A stretch of DNA of 58,141 nt, taken from NCBI GenBank assembly GCA_022650895.1, contig JALCQC010000013.1, positions 1 through 58,141 of the forward strand. The letters run 5' to 3'. Of this stretch, positions 26,993 to 37,182 are shown piece by piece (positions within the stretch are counted from its first letter, which is position 1; each line of letters begins with the position of its first letter). Source of the stretch: Bifidobacteriaceae bacterium (GTDB lineage Bacteria; Actinomycetota; Actinomycetes; Actinomycetales; Bifidobacteriaceae). Under the pieces are notes generated by a model. The model did not search any database, was not told where the DNA came from, and saw nothing but the letters and a program-made list of their open reading frames with translations. Both the position numbers and the translations under genes were made by a program.

Positions 26993-28621
26993 TTACCCGC
27001 GGCCGAACAATCCGCCGGTCAGCGATGGTGGGAGAGTGGGAAGTCCGTCGGCTCCCAGCTCCGGCTCGGGTTTCGGCTTCTCGAAAGCGGAACCCGAACT
27101 CGAACCGGAGGAGCTCTTACCGGAAAGCCGGTCTCTCAGAGCCTGCTCTTCCTGAGCGCGCTTCATAGGATTTCCGGACTTTCCGCTGCGCTTCTTCTTG
27201 TTCTTTCCCTTGCCCTTTTTCTTCGAGCCGCCACCTGCGCCGGGGAATCCTCCGAGGCCTGGCATGGAGCGTGACCCATTGGACATGCGCTTCATCATCT
27301 TCGCCGCCTGCTCGAAGCGTTGGAGAAGACCGTTGACTGCGGAAACCGTCTGACCGGAACCGTAGGCGATGCGGGCGCGGCGTGAGCCGTCGATGATCTT
27401 GGGTTCGCGGCGCTCTTCCGGGGTCATGGAGTTGATGATGGCTTCGGTGCGGTCGACTTCCTTTTCATCGAACTGTTCCAAAGCTTCGCGGTGCTGGGCC
27501 ATGCCTGGAATCATGCCAAGCAGGCTCTTCATGGAGCCGAGCTTGCGTACCTGCTGAAGCTGCTGCATGAAGTCGTCGAGACCGAAGCTGCCTTCGGAGA
27601 GCTTTTCGGCGGCTTTCTTGGCCTCCTCCTCGTCGAACTGCTTCTGCGCCTGCTCGATGAGGGTGAGAATATCGCCCATGTCGAGGATGCGTGACGCCAT
27701 GCGATCGGGATGGAAGACCTCGAAATCCTTGAGGCCCTCACCGGTGGAGGCGAACAGGATCGGCTTCTTGGTGACGGAGGCCACGGAGAGTGCGGCACCA
27801 CCGCGTGCATCGCCATCGAGCTTCGAGAGAACAACGCCGGTGAAGTCCACGCCCTTGTTGAAGGCCTCGGCGGTCTGAACAGCATCCTGACCGATCATGG
27901 CGTCGATGACGAACAGAACTTCGTTGGGATTCACGGCGTCGCGGATGTTGCGTGCCTGTGTCATCAATTCCTCGTCGACGCCCAAACGGCCGGCGGTATC
28001 GATGATGACCGTGTCATAAAGCTTCTGCTTGGCGACCTCTATGGAGTCGCGTGCCACCTTGACGGGGTCACCAGTGGAGGCGCCTGGCGTCACCACATCG
28101 GAGACCTCGGACGAAACACCAGGTTCGGGTGCGTATACGGGAACGCCTGCGCGCTCACCGACCACCTGAAGCTGCGTGACAGCGTTCGGACGCTGCAGAT
28201 CCGCTGCGACGAGCAGTGGGGTGTGACCGGAATCCTTGAGCCAGTAGCCCAGCTTTCCGGCAAGTGTCGTTTTACCCGCACCTTGAAGGCCAGCGAGCAT
28301 GATGATTGTTGGCGGATTCTTCGCGAAATTGAGGGGGCGGTCAACGCCTGCTCCCAGAATCTGCGTGAGCTCCTCGTTGACGATGGAGACCACTTGCTGG
28401 GCCGGGTTCAGCGCCTCCGAGACCTCGGTTCCCAACGCGCGCTCACGAATGCGGGCGGTGAAAGAACGGACTACCTCAAGCGCGACATCCGCGTCCAGCA
28501 GGGCACGGCGAATTTCACGAATGGTGCCGTCGATGTCGGCCTGCGAAAGCTTGCCCTTCGAACGAAGGTGCTTGAACGCATTCGACAGTCGATCGGTGAG
28601 AGAACTGAAAGCTGTAGGCAT
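26993..28621 (-). CDS. ffh: Signal recognition particle protein Ffh
   Basis: SRP54 GTPase targeting nascent membrane proteins (542 residues, long because of its tail). The N domain starts MPTAFSSLTDRLSNAF. The G domain shows GLQGAGKTTLAGKLGYWL, DTAGRLGVDEEL and SKLDGDARGGAALS. The M domain (from about residue 320) has the hydrophobic FMQQLQQVRKLGSMKSLLGMIPG. A Gly/Ser/Lys-rich C-terminal tail of about 70 residues follows. ATG 28621 is seven bases after TAGACT without a ribosome site, a leaderless arrangement. Confidence 0.97.
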   Translation of the reverse strand: MPTAFSSLTDRLSNAFKHLRSKGKLSQADIDGTIREIRRALLDADVALEVVRSFTARIRERALGTEVSEALNPAQQVVSIVNEELTQILGAGVDRPLNFAKNPPTIIMLAGLQGAGKTTLAGKLGYWLKDSGHTPLLVAADLQRPNAVTQLQVVGERAGVPVYAPEPGVSSEVSDVVTPGASTGDPVKVARDSIEVAKQKLYDTVIIDTAGRLGVDEELMTQARNIRDAVNPNEVLFVIDAMIGQDAVQTAEAFNKGVDFTGVVLSKLDGDARGGAALSVASVTKKPILFASTGEGLKDFEVFHPDRMASRILDMGDILTLIEQAQKQFDEEEAKKAAEKLSEGSFGLDDFMQQLQQVRKLGSMKSLLGMIPGMAQHREALEQFDEKEVDRTEAIINSMTPEERREPKIIDGSRRARIAYGSGQTVSAVNGLLQRFEQAAKMMKRMSNGSRSMPGLGGFPGAGGGSKKKGKGKNKKKRSGKSGNPMKRAQEEQALRDRLSGKSSSGSSSGSAFEKPKPEPELGADGLPTLPPSLTGGLFGRG

Positions 28622-28702
28622 AGTTGCTAGTCTAACGCCACACACGGATTCAGTGGTTGGCGTGCTGTGCGAGGGTGGCGAGCCTTCTTACGGGTTCTCC
28701 GG

Positions 28703-30304
28703 TCACGACTTCTTCAGACGCCAGGTTGTTCCCTCGGCGCCATCTTCAATCTCGATGCCAGCGGCCGAGAGCGAAGCGCGGATTGCATCTGCCGTCGCGA
28801 AATCTTTCTCCTGACGGGCTTGCGTGCGTGCGGAGAGCTGCGAGGAGACTAGGGCATCGAGTGCCTGTTCGGCGGCGGAGTCTTCGATCGAGGAACCCGT
28901 GGACCAGTGCGGATTCAAGGGGTCCAGTCCCATGACATCCAGCATTGCTCGCACCTGAAGGAGTGTGGAGGCGATGGTCTGCCTCTGCTCGTTGCTGTCA
29001 GCCGCCGCGTGCTGGGAATTTCCGTCCGAGTAGTTCGAGATGGTGGTGTTACCACGGCGAATGGTGGAAAAGACAGCAGCCAGAGCGTTGGAAACATTGA
29101 TGTCGTCATTCATGGCGGCAACGAAGTCTTCAGGGAGGTCGTCTGCGGCAACGTCAGAGACTTCATCGAGGGTGGGTTGCGAGCCGAGTACGGTTCCGGC
29201 GGCTTCGATGAAACGTGAGATGCGCTCGTGGGCGGACTCCGCCTCCGTCAAGGTCTGATCGCTCCACTCGAGCATTGAACGGTAGTGCACGGCAGCGAGT
29301 GCGTAGCGAACGACCCATGCTGAATGATTGGCCAAGACGACGTCGACCGAGAGACCGGTGCCGAGCGACTTGCTCATCTTTTCACCGTGTTGGGTGACCC
29401 ATGCGGAATGCATCCACCGGTGCGCGAACCCCCAGCCTGCAGCCCGCGACTGTGCCATCTCGTTCTCGTGGTGAGGGAAGCGCAGGTCGAGGCCGCCGCC
29501 GTGAACGTCAAAGTCATCACCCAAGTACCGGTGTGACATGGCTGAGCATTCGAGGTGCCAGCCTGGGCGGCCCTTTCCGAAGGGAGCATCCCAGGAGGCC
29601 GTTGCCGGTTCGTCGGGTTTTGCTGCTTTCCACAGCGCGAAGTCACGTGGATCGTGTTTATCAGGGGATTCGTCAGCGGCGTCGGTGGGATTGTATTTGT
29701 CGTTGCCGGCGGTGTCGATGGAAGGACCCATGTGATCGGCGATGGCGGCGTCGGAATCCGCGGCCTGTGCTCCGCCGGACTGATGGGTCAGTTCTCCGTA
29801 TTCGGGCCATGACGGCACGTCGAAGTAGACGTTTCCGGAGGGGGTTCCGTCCGAGTTTGGAATGATGTAGGCGTGGCCGCGGTCAAGAAGACGCTGCACG
29901 AGACTGATCATGTCGGGCATGTGGCCGGTGGCTCGTGGTTCGTAGGTTGGGGGAAGCACGCCGAGAAGATCGTAGGCGCGGGTGAATTCCCGTTCATAAA
30001 TGTAGGCCCGTTCCCACCATTCCTGACCGGCGGCCTTGGCCTTTGCGAGAATCTTGTCATCGATATCGGTGACGTTTCGGACGAAAACCACCTTGTAGCC
30101 GAGTTTGATGAACCAGCGGCGAATCACATCGAAGGCGACAGCGGCACGCAGATGCCCCACATGGGGTGAACTCTGTACTGTTGCCCCGCACACGTAGATG
30201 CGTACGACACCGGGGGTCAGCGGAGAAAAGGGCGTGACCGAATGAGTGGCCGTATCGTAGAGACGAAGGGCCGTTGAAGGTGTTGTCGTCACATCGTTGA
30301 GCAT
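28703..30304 (-). CDS. cysS: Cysteine--tRNA ligase
   Basis: Class I synthetase charging tRNA-Cys (533 residues). The zinc and HIGH region reads [20 protein letters not shown] (Cys39, HVGH 48-51). [14 protein letters not shown] supplies further zinc ligands, and KMSKS is at residues 309-313. ATG 30304 is six bases after TATTCT. The same frame stays open far upstream, but that extension lacks family similarity and overlaps the opposite-strand amidotransferase gene, so it is not coding. A second, MshC-like ligase is excluded because the full-length C-terminal tRNA-binding domain is present. Confidence 0.96.
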   Translation of the reverse strand: MLNDVTTTPSTALRLYDTATHSVTPFSPLTPGVVRIYVCGATVQSSPHVGHLRAAVAFDVIRRWFIKLGYKVVFVRNVTDIDDKILAKAKAAGQEWWERAYIYEREFTRAYDLLGVLPPTYEPRATGHMPDMISLVQRLLDRGHAYIIPNSDGTPSGNVYFDVPSWPEYGELTHQSGGAQAADSDAAIADHMGPSIDTAGNDKYNPTDAADESPDKHDPRDFALWKAAKPDEPATASWDAPFGKGRPGWHLECSAMSHRYLGDDFDVHGGGLDLRFPHHENEMAQSRAAGWGFAHRWMHSAWVTQHGEKMSKSLGTGLSVDVVLANHSAWVVRYALAAVHYRSMLEWSDQTLTEAESAHERISRFIEAAGTVLGSQPTLDEVSDVAADDLPEDFVAAMNDDINVSNALAAVFSTIRRGNTTISNYSDGNSQHAAADSNEQRQTIASTLLQVRAMLDVMGLDPLNPHWSTGSSIEDSAAEQALDALVSSQLSARTQARQEKDFATADAIRASLSAAGIEIEDGAEGTTWRLKKS

Positions 30305-30511
30305 GCCTTGAGAATAGAAGGAAGTTGCGACACTTTTTACTGTGGTTCCCGGCGATTCGGGGCATCCATCTGAGGGCGGGCCTGAGTTGTTCACTCTTAT
30401 GTCGAGGATTGCTCGCTCACCCACGTTGAGGGTGGGTGTGGCCTGTGAGTTTCGCATTCGTCGATGAGAGAAGTGCACGGGCTTTTCTGCATGGCATGTC
30501 ACAATGGGAGC

Positions 30512-31228
30512 ATGGCCCAGCCTCGAGTTCTCGTGCTTCAACATACTCCCTCGGAGAGTGCCGGTCGCATTCTCGACTCTCTCGATGACACCGGCATCGA
30601 TGTGGAGATCACCTCCGTCGTCGATGAAAAAAATCCCACACTTCCAAACTTCGGTTCGGTGGCGGGCGTTGTCCTCATGGGTGGTCCCATGGGGGCCACC
30701 GATTATGAGGAATACCCGGGTCTCAAGGCCGAGGCGAAATTGGCACGGGCGTGTGTAACCAGTGGCAAGCCCCTGCTCGGTGTGTGTCTGGGGCATCAGA
30801 TCATTGCCACCGCTTTGGGAGCAAAGTTGAAGAAGGGCAAGGAACCCGAAATTGGGTATGCTCCTGTCCAACATGTGGGCAGTCATGACTTCTTTCCAAT
30901 GTTTTCAAAAGAGCTGACCGTCCTCAACTGGCATGAGGATTCTGTCACCCTTCCGCAGGGCGCGCAGCTGTTGGCTTCCTCCAAACACACGAAGAACGAG
31001 GCGTTCCGCATGGGCTCGGCGCTCGGTCTGCAGTTTCATGCCGAAGTCAAGGCGTCCACTCTTGACGACTGGCTGAAGGATCCCGCCATGGTTGGTGGTC
31101 TGAAGAAGTCGAAGATCCAGTCGATCCGTGACGATTTCGAAAAGTATGACTCCGAGATCGCCGTGTTCGCGGACGCGATTTTCTCGGGTTTTGCAGCTCG
31201 TTGCGTAACGTATGCGCGCTCGCTATAG
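30512..31228 (+). CDS. Class I glutamine amidotransferase (GMP-synthase-like)
   Basis: A 238-residue stand-alone class I amidotransferase domain. The nucleophile is Cys92 in LLGVCLGHQ, and the His/Glu pair is in LQFHAEV (His176, Glu178), so the triad is complete. It lacks any synthetase domain, so it is not GuaA itself. Such proteins act on small molecules such as gamma-glutamyl compounds, and the substrate here is unknown. ATG 30512 lies six bases after CACAAT. It is divergent from cysS and 24 bases upstream of the ABC-F gene. Confidence 0.88.
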   Translation: MAQPRVLVLQHTPSESAGRILDSLDDTGIDVEITSVVDEKNPTLPNFGSVAGVVLMGGPMGATDYEEYPGLKAEAKLARACVTSGKPLLGVCLGHQIIATALGAKLKKGKEPEIGYAPVQHVGSHDFFPMFSKELTVLNWHEDSVTLPQGAQLLASSKHTKNEAFRMGSALGLQFHAEVKASTLDDWLKDPAMVGGLKKSKIQSIRDDFEKYDSEIAVFADAIFSGFAARCVTYARSL

Positions 31229-31252
31229 CCCACCGCCTACACTTGTGAGGCG

Positions 31253-33190
31253 ATGCCTACTTACGATCTTGGATTAGAACACGTTTCCCTCTCCTTTGCC
31301 ACAAAGAACATTTTTACCGATGTGACGCAGGGGGTTTTCGAAGGCGACCGCATTGGAATCGTCGGCCGCAACGGTGACGGAAAGTCGACTCTGCTGAAGC
31401 TTCTCTCCGAAGAGATGACGCCCGACGGCGGGCGTATTACCCGGCGTGGCGGTCTCGTCATGGGCGTTCTCGAACAGCGGGACTCTCTGGAGGACGGCGC
31501 GACGGTGCGTGAGGCGGCTCTGGAGAACCGTGCCGACCACGAGTGGGCCTCGGACTCGCGCTCGCGCGAGATTGTGCAGACGCTGTTGGCGGGCATCTCC
31601 CTCGATGCACATATTGGCGATCTTTCCGGCGGTCAGCGCAGGCGTGCGGACTTGGCGCGCCTTCTGCTGCGTGACTGGGACATTCTGGCGCTCGATGAGC
31701 CCACCAACCACCTTGACATCGTGACCATCCACTGGCTCGCCAAGCATCTGAAGAACCGGTGGAGTGCCGGAACAGGCGCTTTGCTGGTGGTGACCCACGA
31801 TCGTTGGTTCCTCGATGAGGTGTGCGACCGCATGTGGGAGGTCCACGACGGCGTGATCGATCCTTTTGAGGGAGGCTACTCCGCCTACATCCTTCAGCGC
31901 GTGGAGCGCGATCGTCAGGCCGACGTGGCTGAGGAGAAGCGGCGCAACCTCGCCCGTAAGGAACTTGCGTGGCTCACCCGCGGAGCACGTGCGCGTGCCA
32001 CCAAGCAGAAGTTTCACGTGAAAGAGGCCGAGACCCTCATCGCTGATGTGCCGCCGGTGCGCAACACCCTCGAACTGCGGCAGATGGCCACTTCGCGCTT
32101 GGGCAAGCAGGTGGTGGATCTCAAGAATGTGACGAAGTCCTACCCGCTACGTGCGGGGGAGGTTGCTCCGGAAGACGTGCCCGTTGACGAATCCAAACTG
32201 CCTGATACCGAGGCCGCAGCTTCGGGGGATTCCGCACCTGTGCGGACAGTGTTGGACGATGTGACGTGGCTCATCGGTCCCGGCGATCGTTTCGGCGTCG
32301 TCGGTGCGAACGGTGCCGGAAAATCGACGCTGCTCGGCATCATTGACGGCTCGTTGCAACCGACTTCCGGCCACGTGAAAATCGGGAAGACCGTGAAATT
32401 CGCCGTGCTCTCCCAGCGTCTTGACGAGGTGGAGGCCTTGGGCACCGCGCGCGTCAAAGAGGTGTTGAGCCGCTACAAGACGAGTTACGTCATCGACGGC
32501 AAGGAGATGAGTCCCGCACAGCTTTTGGAGCGCTTGGGATTTGAGTCCGCGCAGCTGATGACTCCTGTCAGTGACCTCTCCGGCGGTCAGAAGCGCCGAC
32601 TGCAACTCCTGCTGATTCTGCTGGACGAACCCAACGTACTCATCATGGATGAGCCGGGCAATGACCTTGACACCGACATGCTCGGCGTGATGGAGGATCT
32701 GCTCGATACGTGGCCGGGAACGCTCATCGTGGTCTCCCACGACCGTTTCTTGCTGGAGCGCGTCACCGATTCACAGTATGCGCTGATCAACGGCAAGATT
32801 CTGCACCTGCCCGGAGGTATCGACGATTACTTGCGTATGGTTGAAAATGGCGAGGACGCCGGGGAATCCGCTCATGGCGGACAGTCGGAAACCGGCACTT
32901 TGGAATCTGCGCAGGCACAGGGCGGATCCTCTGCCGATGCATCTTCCGAAGAGGAAGAGAAGGCCCTTCGTCAGAAGAAGTACGACGCGTCGAAACGCGT
33001 CACCGCCATCGAACGGCGTACTGCGAAGATCGAGACTCAGAAGGAAAAGATCGAGCAGAAGATGGCTCAGCAGGCAGGCAGCGACTTCGCGGCGTTGGGG
33101 GAGCTCAACAAGCAGCTGCAGTCACTTGAGTCGGAAAAAGACGAGCTTGAGGCCGAGTGGCTGGAACTGAGCGAATTCGTCGAAGGCTGA
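31253..33190 (+). CDS. ABC-F family ATP-binding protein (Uup-like)
   Basis: Soluble tandem ABC ATPase of the translation-associated ABC-F class (645 residues). The first domain has GRNGDGKSTLL, LSGGQRRRADLARLLL and LALDEPTNHLD. The second has GANGAGKSTLLG, LSGGQKRRLQLLLILL and IMDEPGNDLD. No membrane segments are present. A C-terminal coiled coil (about residues 570-645, rich in K/E/Q) places it with Uup-type proteins. An acidic linker with a Ser/Gly/Gln-rich stretch precedes the coil, and another insertion around residues 300-325 splits the domains. It might protect or rescue ribosomes; resistance is not implied. Confidence 0.93.
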   Translation: MPTYDLGLEHVSLSFATKNIFTDVTQGVFEGDRIGIVGRNGDGKSTLLKLLSEEMTPDGGRITRRGGLVMGVLEQRDSLEDGATVREAALENRADHEWASDSRSREIVQTLLAGISLDAHIGDLSGGQRRRADLARLLLRDWDILALDEPTNHLDIVTIHWLAKHLKNRWSAGTGALLVVTHDRWFLDEVCDRMWEVHDGVIDPFEGGYSAYILQRVERDRQADVAEEKRRNLARKELAWLTRGARARATKQKFHVKEAETLIADVPPVRNTLELRQMATSRLGKQVVDLKNVTKSYPLRAGEVAPEDVPVDESKLPDTEAAASGDSAPVRTVLDDVTWLIGPGDRFGVVGANGAGKSTLLGIIDGSLQPTSGHVKIGKTVKFAVLSQRLDEVEALGTARVKEVLSRYKTSYVIDGKEMSPAQLLERLGFESAQLMTPVSDLSGGQKRRLQLLLILLDEPNVLIMDEPGNDLDTDMLGVMEDLLDTWPGTLIVVSHDRFLLERVTDSQYALINGKILHLPGGIDDYLRMVENGEDAGESAHGGQSETGTLESAQAQGGSSADASSEEEEKALRQKKYDASKRVTAIERRTAKIETQKEKIEQKMAQQAGSDFAALGELNKQLQSLESEKDELEAEWLELSEFVEG

Positions 33191-33262
33191 GGTCAAGGCA
33201 CACCTTCTGACAGCTCTCAGCGTGGGTAGCGCACGCTCTGACCGTCAGTGTGAAGTGAATAC

Positions 33263-33302
33263 GAAGAGGGGGCCGGAGGAATTTTCCTCCGGCCCCCTCT
33301 TC
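33263..33302. terminator. Long hairpin between convergent ABC-F and ilvN genes
   Basis: An 18-bp perfect stem (arms 33263-33280 and 33285-33302) with a four-base loop ATTT lies between two convergent genes. No T-run follows on either strand, so it may terminate or stabilise both messages. It is immediately followed by the palindrome CTATAGG-TG-CCTATAG at 33302-33317. Confidence 0.7.
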
Positions 33303-33349
33303 TATAGGTGCCTATAGATATCTCTACGCGCTGATTCCTGCGGAAACCG

Positions 33350-33907
33350 TTAACGACCGGTGACTTCGGAACCGATGACCTTTTCACTGAGCGCTTTCGG
33401 ACCGCGCATCACGGCGACGGCACCAGAGCGGACCAGTTCGATGATGCCATAGTGCTCAAGCAGCCGGAGGAGTGCGTCGAGCTTGCCCTCTGCTCCGGTG
33501 GCCTCGATGGTGAGCGACTGCGGGTGCACATCCACCACACGCACGCGGAAGAGGTGCACGATCTCCAGGACGTCCGAACGGTTGTGTTCATCGGCGGCGA
33601 CTTTGATGAGCACCAGCTCGCGCTCCACGGAGGTCGCGGAGTCAAGCTCCACAACCTTGAGGACGTGCAGCAACTTGTTGAGCTGCTTGATGATCTGCTC
33701 GAGCGGAACCTGCTCCACCTCCGCGGTCACCGTGATGCGGGAGATGTCGGGGCGCTCGGTCGGTGACACCGACAGCGAGTTGATGTTGAATGCGCGGCGT
33801 GCGAAAAGGCCGGAGATGCGGGCCAGAACGCCGGGACGGTTCTCCACCAAAACGGAGAGAGTGTGCGTTTTCGAACCGGGACGTGATGCCGGATAAGTCG
33901 TTGCCAT
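33350..33907 (-). CDS. ilvN: Acetolactate synthase, small (regulatory) subunit
   Basis: Regulatory subunit of acetohydroxyacid synthase, giving valine feedback control (185 residues). An N-terminal ACT domain HTLSVLVENRPGVLARISGLFARRAFNI is followed by the second regulatory domain ending in IELVRSGAVAVMRG. AGGAGG precedes ATG 33907, which shares one base with the ilvB stop (TAATG). The pair is cotranscribed. Confidence 0.96.
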   Translation of the reverse strand: MATTYPASRPGSKTHTLSVLVENRPGVLARISGLFARRAFNINSLSVSPTERPDISRITVTAEVEQVPLEQIIKQLNKLLHVLKVVELDSATSVERELVLIKVAADEHNRSDVLEIVHLFRVRVVDVHPQSLTIEATGAEGKLDALLRLLEHYGIIELVRSGAVAVMRGPKALSEKVIGSEVTGR

Positions 33908-35874
33908 TACTTCTCCTCCTGATTCGCCTGGTCGGTGGTTTCCGATGCAGCGGTGGGTGCGGCGGTGCCGACGCCCGTGGGTTCGCCCGTGTTGAGCGGT
34001 TCGACGCCTGGACGGTAGATGATGGTGTCGTTGGACTCGCCCGCGGCGATCATGGGCCACACCATGGCGTCCTTCCAAACGCGGAAATCGATGAGAACCG
34101 GGCGGTCGGTCACCGAATTCGCGATGTCAATGGCCTTGAGCGCCTGTTCCTTGGTGGTGACACGCAGACCGATGCAGCCGTATGCCTGAGCGAGCATCAC
34201 GAAATCGGGGACGTCATACTGGTCCTTGTCTGGTAGCGGAGTGGTGTCGACGTCGGTGGGGAAGGCGTGGTTCGGCTCGTCGCCGTCGTGCAGGCTGGTG
34301 GCAGAATAGTGGTCCTTATAGAACAGGGTCTGCCATTGGCGCACCATGCCGTAGACGGAGTTGTTGATAATCGCGATCTTGATCGGCATGGACTCTTGGA
34401 AAGCGGTAGCCAGTTCTTGCGAGGTCATCTGGAAACTGCCGTCCCCGTCGATGAGCCACACGGGCTTCTTGCCACCGAAAGTGCGTTCTGAACCGACCTG
34501 TGCACCCATGGCGGCGGGAAGACCAAAGCCCATGGTCCCGGAACCTCCGGAGGAGATCCAGGAATGCGGATTTTCGAAGTCGATGTACTGGCTCGCCCAG
34601 ATCTGGTGCTGGCCCACGCCGGCAACCCAGATGGTGTTCGGATCGGCCTTTGCGGAGAGTTGCTCGATGACCCACTGCGGTGCGAGCGTTCCGTCGCTGG
34701 GCTCGTCATAGGTGAGCGGGTAGTCCTTCACCCAGCCGTTGATCTGGTTCCACCAGGCGCTGAGATCCGGTTTGCCGTGCTCCGCCTGCGAGGCTTCGAT
34801 CTTTGGAATGAGATCGTCGAGCACCTTGGCGACGTCGCCCACAATCGGCACGTCTGCAACACGGTTCTTGCCAATTTCGGCAGGATCGATGTCGATGTGG
34901 ATCACTTTGGCGGTTGGTGCGAAATGCTCGAGGGAACCCGTGACGCGATCGTCGAAGCGTGCGCCGATGGCGACAAGAAGATCCGACTGTTGAATCGCTC
35001 CCACGGCCGGGATCGTGCCATGCATGCCCGGCATGCCGAGCACCTGCGGGTCGGATTCGGGAACGATGCCGCGTGCTGGCAGCGTCGTCACGATGGGCGC
35101 ATTGGTGAGCTTGGCAAGATGCTCGACCTGCTTGCCAGCGTCCGAGCGCACTGCGCCTCCGCCCACATACAGAACGGGCCGATGAGAGGTCTGGAACAGT
35201 TCGGTGGCATCGTTGAGCACGCGGCCGTGCGCCTTTTCCACGGGGTTGTAACCGGGGAGAATCTTCTCCTGCGGCCACGAATAGAACATGGAGGCGTTCT
35301 GCGCCGACTTGGTGAAGTCAACCACCACGGGGCCGGGACGGCCCGACTGGGCGATGTAGTAGGCCTCGGACATGACGCGCGGAACGTCCTGCGCATTGGT
35401 GATGAGGAACGAATGCTTCACCACAGGGTAGGTGATGCCGAGGGTGTCGGCCTCCTGGAAGGCGTCGGTACCGATGGCGCCCACTCCCACCTGACCGGTG
35501 ATCACAACCAGAGGGACGGAATCCATGGCTGCATCGAGAATGGGGGTCACGATGTTCGTGGCGCCGGGGCCGGAGGTCACGATTGCAACGCCAACCTTGC
35601 CTGTGGCGACCGCATAACCCTCCGCGGCATGGCCAGCGCCCTGCTCGTGGCGGTTGAGAATGAAGCGGAATTTCGTATTCTCGCTGATGGCATCGTATAC
35701 AGGAAGGATCGCACCGCCGGGAATACCGAAGACATCCGTGACACCGAGATCTTCCAAGGAACGTACCAACGCTTCGGCTCCGGTCATTTTCTCTCCGGAT
35801 ACAACGGCGGCTTTCTCGTGTTGGCTCTCCTTAGGAAGGGCGCTGAAAGCTTGCAGTGGCGTTGGTAATGCCAT
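33907..35874 (-). CDS. ilvB: Acetolactate synthase, large (catalytic) subunit
   Basis: Thiamine-diphosphate and FAD enzyme that condenses pyruvate in branched-chain amino-acid synthesis (655 residues). GAEALVRSLEDLGVTDVFGIPGGAILPVYD starts the TPP-binding domain, with the catalytic glutamate in GAGHAAEGYA. The C-terminal IDGDGSFQMTSQELATA binds Mg-TPP. The C-terminus is an Ala/Thr/Glu-rich tail. ATG 35874 is chosen for the GAGG upstream. The frame is open further upstream, and that part is rich in Ile, Leu and Val codons, but no ATG with a ribosome site defines an attenuation leader. Confidence 0.96.
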   Translation of the reverse strand: MALPTPLQAFSALPKESQHEKAAVVSGEKMTGAEALVRSLEDLGVTDVFGIPGGAILPVYDAISENTKFRFILNRHEQGAGHAAEGYAVATGKVGVAIVTSGPGATNIVTPILDAAMDSVPLVVITGQVGVGAIGTDAFQEADTLGITYPVVKHSFLITNAQDVPRVMSEAYYIAQSGRPGPVVVDFTKSAQNASMFYSWPQEKILPGYNPVEKAHGRVLNDATELFQTSHRPVLYVGGGAVRSDAGKQVEHLAKLTNAPIVTTLPARGIVPESDPQVLGMPGMHGTIPAVGAIQQSDLLVAIGARFDDRVTGSLEHFAPTAKVIHIDIDPAEIGKNRVADVPIVGDVAKVLDDLIPKIEASQAEHGKPDLSAWWNQINGWVKDYPLTYDEPSDGTLAPQWVIEQLSAKADPNTIWVAGVGQHQIWASQYIDFENPHSWISSGGSGTMGFGLPAAMGAQVGSERTFGGKKPVWLIDGDGSFQMTSQELATAFQESMPIKIAIINNSVYGMVRQWQTLFYKDHYSATSLHDGDEPNHAFPTDVDTTPLPDKDQYDVPDFVMLAQAYGCIGLRVTTKEQALKAIDIANSVTDRPVLIDFRVWKDAMVWPMIAAGESNDTIIYRPGVEPLNTGEPTGVGTAAPTAASETTDQANQEEK

Positions 35875-36062
35875 AATTGCGTGCCTCTCATATTTCTGTT
35901 CCGACGTGAGCGCCGAAACTAGCGGTGTGAATTCTCGAAAGATTATTACCCCATAAAGGGAGATGGCTGTGAACGCCCACAATATGGTCTGAGTGGGTGT
36001 ACTCGCAGAAAGGAAGTCGGTGGCTTTTGGCCCTGGCTAACAGTCATTGTAGCGTGTTGAAA

Positions 36063-36818
36063 CTACTTCTGTTCCGTGTCGTTCCCTGTGTGGCCCGACA
36101 AGCGGTTATAGGCGATTTCTGCCGCCGCCAACTGTGCCTTGCGCTTGGAGGATCCCTTGGAGGTGGCAATAACCGTTCCATCGTCGAGCATGACGTGTGC
36201 GGTGAACTCGGGTTTGGATTCCTCGCCACCGACTTCCATGCGGTAGGTGGGCTCGGCGATGTTGAGTTTGTGGCTGAGTACGGTGAGGGAGGTCTTCCAG
36301 TCGAGGGCGGGGCCTTCGGTGGCGACTTCGGCAAGGGTGTCGTCAATGAGACGATGAACCACTCTGCGCGCTTCGTCGATTCCGTGCGCGACGAAGGTTG
36401 CGCCCAAAAGTGCTTCGACGGTATCGCACAGAATAGAGTTCTTGTTCGCTCCACCCTGCTCGGTTTCGCCATTTCCCAAAAGAATGTAGGGGCCCAGATT
36501 GAGTTTGGTGCGGGCAATGGCGGAGAGGGAATCCTCCGAAACGGCCTTTGCGCGCATTTTCGCGAGTCGTCCCTCTGAGAAATCCGGGTGATCGTTGTAA
36601 ATGGTTTCGGTGACGACGAGTTCCAGCACTGCGTCGCCGAGGAACTCTAACCGTTCGTTGTTGGGCAGGCCGGGATTTTCATGGGCAAAGGAACGGTGGG
36701 TCAGGGCATGGACCAGCAAATCAGGTTCGAGAGTGGTGCCCAGTGCCTTCAGAAGGTCGTGTGCGCCGTCGGTAATGAGATGGTACGACTCTTCAGAATG
36801 GTCGTTCTTCTTCACCAT
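36063..36818 (-). CDS. rnc: Ribonuclease III
   Basis: Double-strand-specific endoribonuclease processing rRNA precursors (251 residues). The signature NERLEFLGDAVLELVVTE carries catalytic Glu and Asp. A second acidic cluster is in CDTVEALLGATF. A C-terminal dsRNA-binding domain (about residues 165-245) ends with KGSSKRKAQLAAAEIAYNRL. GAGAGGAACG precedes ATG 36818. It follows rpmF, but a terminator lies between them, so rnc may have its own promoter or rely on readthrough. Confidence 0.97.
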   Translation of the reverse strand: MVKKNDHSEESYHLITDGAHDLLKALGTTLEPDLLVHALTHRSFAHENPGLPNNERLEFLGDAVLELVVTETIYNDHPDFSEGRLAKMRAKAVSEDSLSAIARTKLNLGPYILLGNGETEQGGANKNSILCDTVEALLGATFVAHGIDEARRVVHRLIDDTLAEVATEGPALDWKTSLTVLSHKLNIAEPTYRMEVGGEESKPEFTAHVMLDDGTVIATSKGSSKRKAQLAAAEIAYNRLSGHTGNDTEQK

Positions 36819-36879
36819 CGTTCCTCTCGTCCTCTTTTACTCCGTTACTCGTTACTCGCTACGTCTTCTAGGGTAATAG

Positions 36880-36910
36880 AAAACCCCGCCACCCGTCGAT
36901 GGCAGGGTTT
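36880..36910 (-). terminator. Rho-independent terminator after rpmF
   Basis: Read on the minus strand, an 11-bp stem (AAACCCTGCCA with TGGCGGGGTTT, one wobble) encloses an eight-base loop and continues into TTTTCTATT. It separates rpmF from rnc. Confidence 0.72.
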
Positions 36911-36928
36911 CATTGGAAGTGCGTCGTC

Positions 36929-37114
36929 TCAGGCGTTCTTCAGAGCTGCACGGTAAGTGCGTCCGCGGAACTGACCGCACGACGGGCATGCCATGTGTGG
37001 CAGCGTCTGTGCTCCGCAGTTCGGGCAGGCGACGGTTGCAGCCGCACTGGTCTTCCAGGCTGCGCGCCTCATATGTGTATTTGCGCGCGACATCTTATAC
37101 TTTGGCAGTGCCAT
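36929..37114 (-). CDS. rpmF: 50S ribosomal protein L32
   Basis: A 61-residue large-subunit protein. [18 protein letters not shown] is the usual L32 start. Two CxxC pairs (CPNC, CPSC) form a zinc ribbon. AGAGGACACC precedes ATG 37114. It follows yceD in the widely conserved yceD-rpmF order. Confidence 0.97.
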   Translation of the reverse strand: MALPKYKMSRANTHMRRAAWKTSAAATVACPNCGAQTLPHMACPSCGQFRGRTYRAALKNA

Positions 37115-37182
37115 GGTGTCCTCTATTTCGATCGATAACTTTGCTTAAGCCTTGCATATACTAGCGCACCCACGCGATTTTG

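Noticed and set aside
30305-30886. Upstream extension of the cysS frame
   Set aside because: The extension overlaps the opposite-strand amidotransferase gene and has no CysRS similarity. The family N-terminus begins at 30304.
35875-36062. Branched-chain attenuation leader or T-box before ilvB
   Set aside because: The frame upstream is rich in Ile/Leu/Val codons, but there is no separate leader start with a ribosome site, no terminator/antiterminator pair and no T-box sequence.
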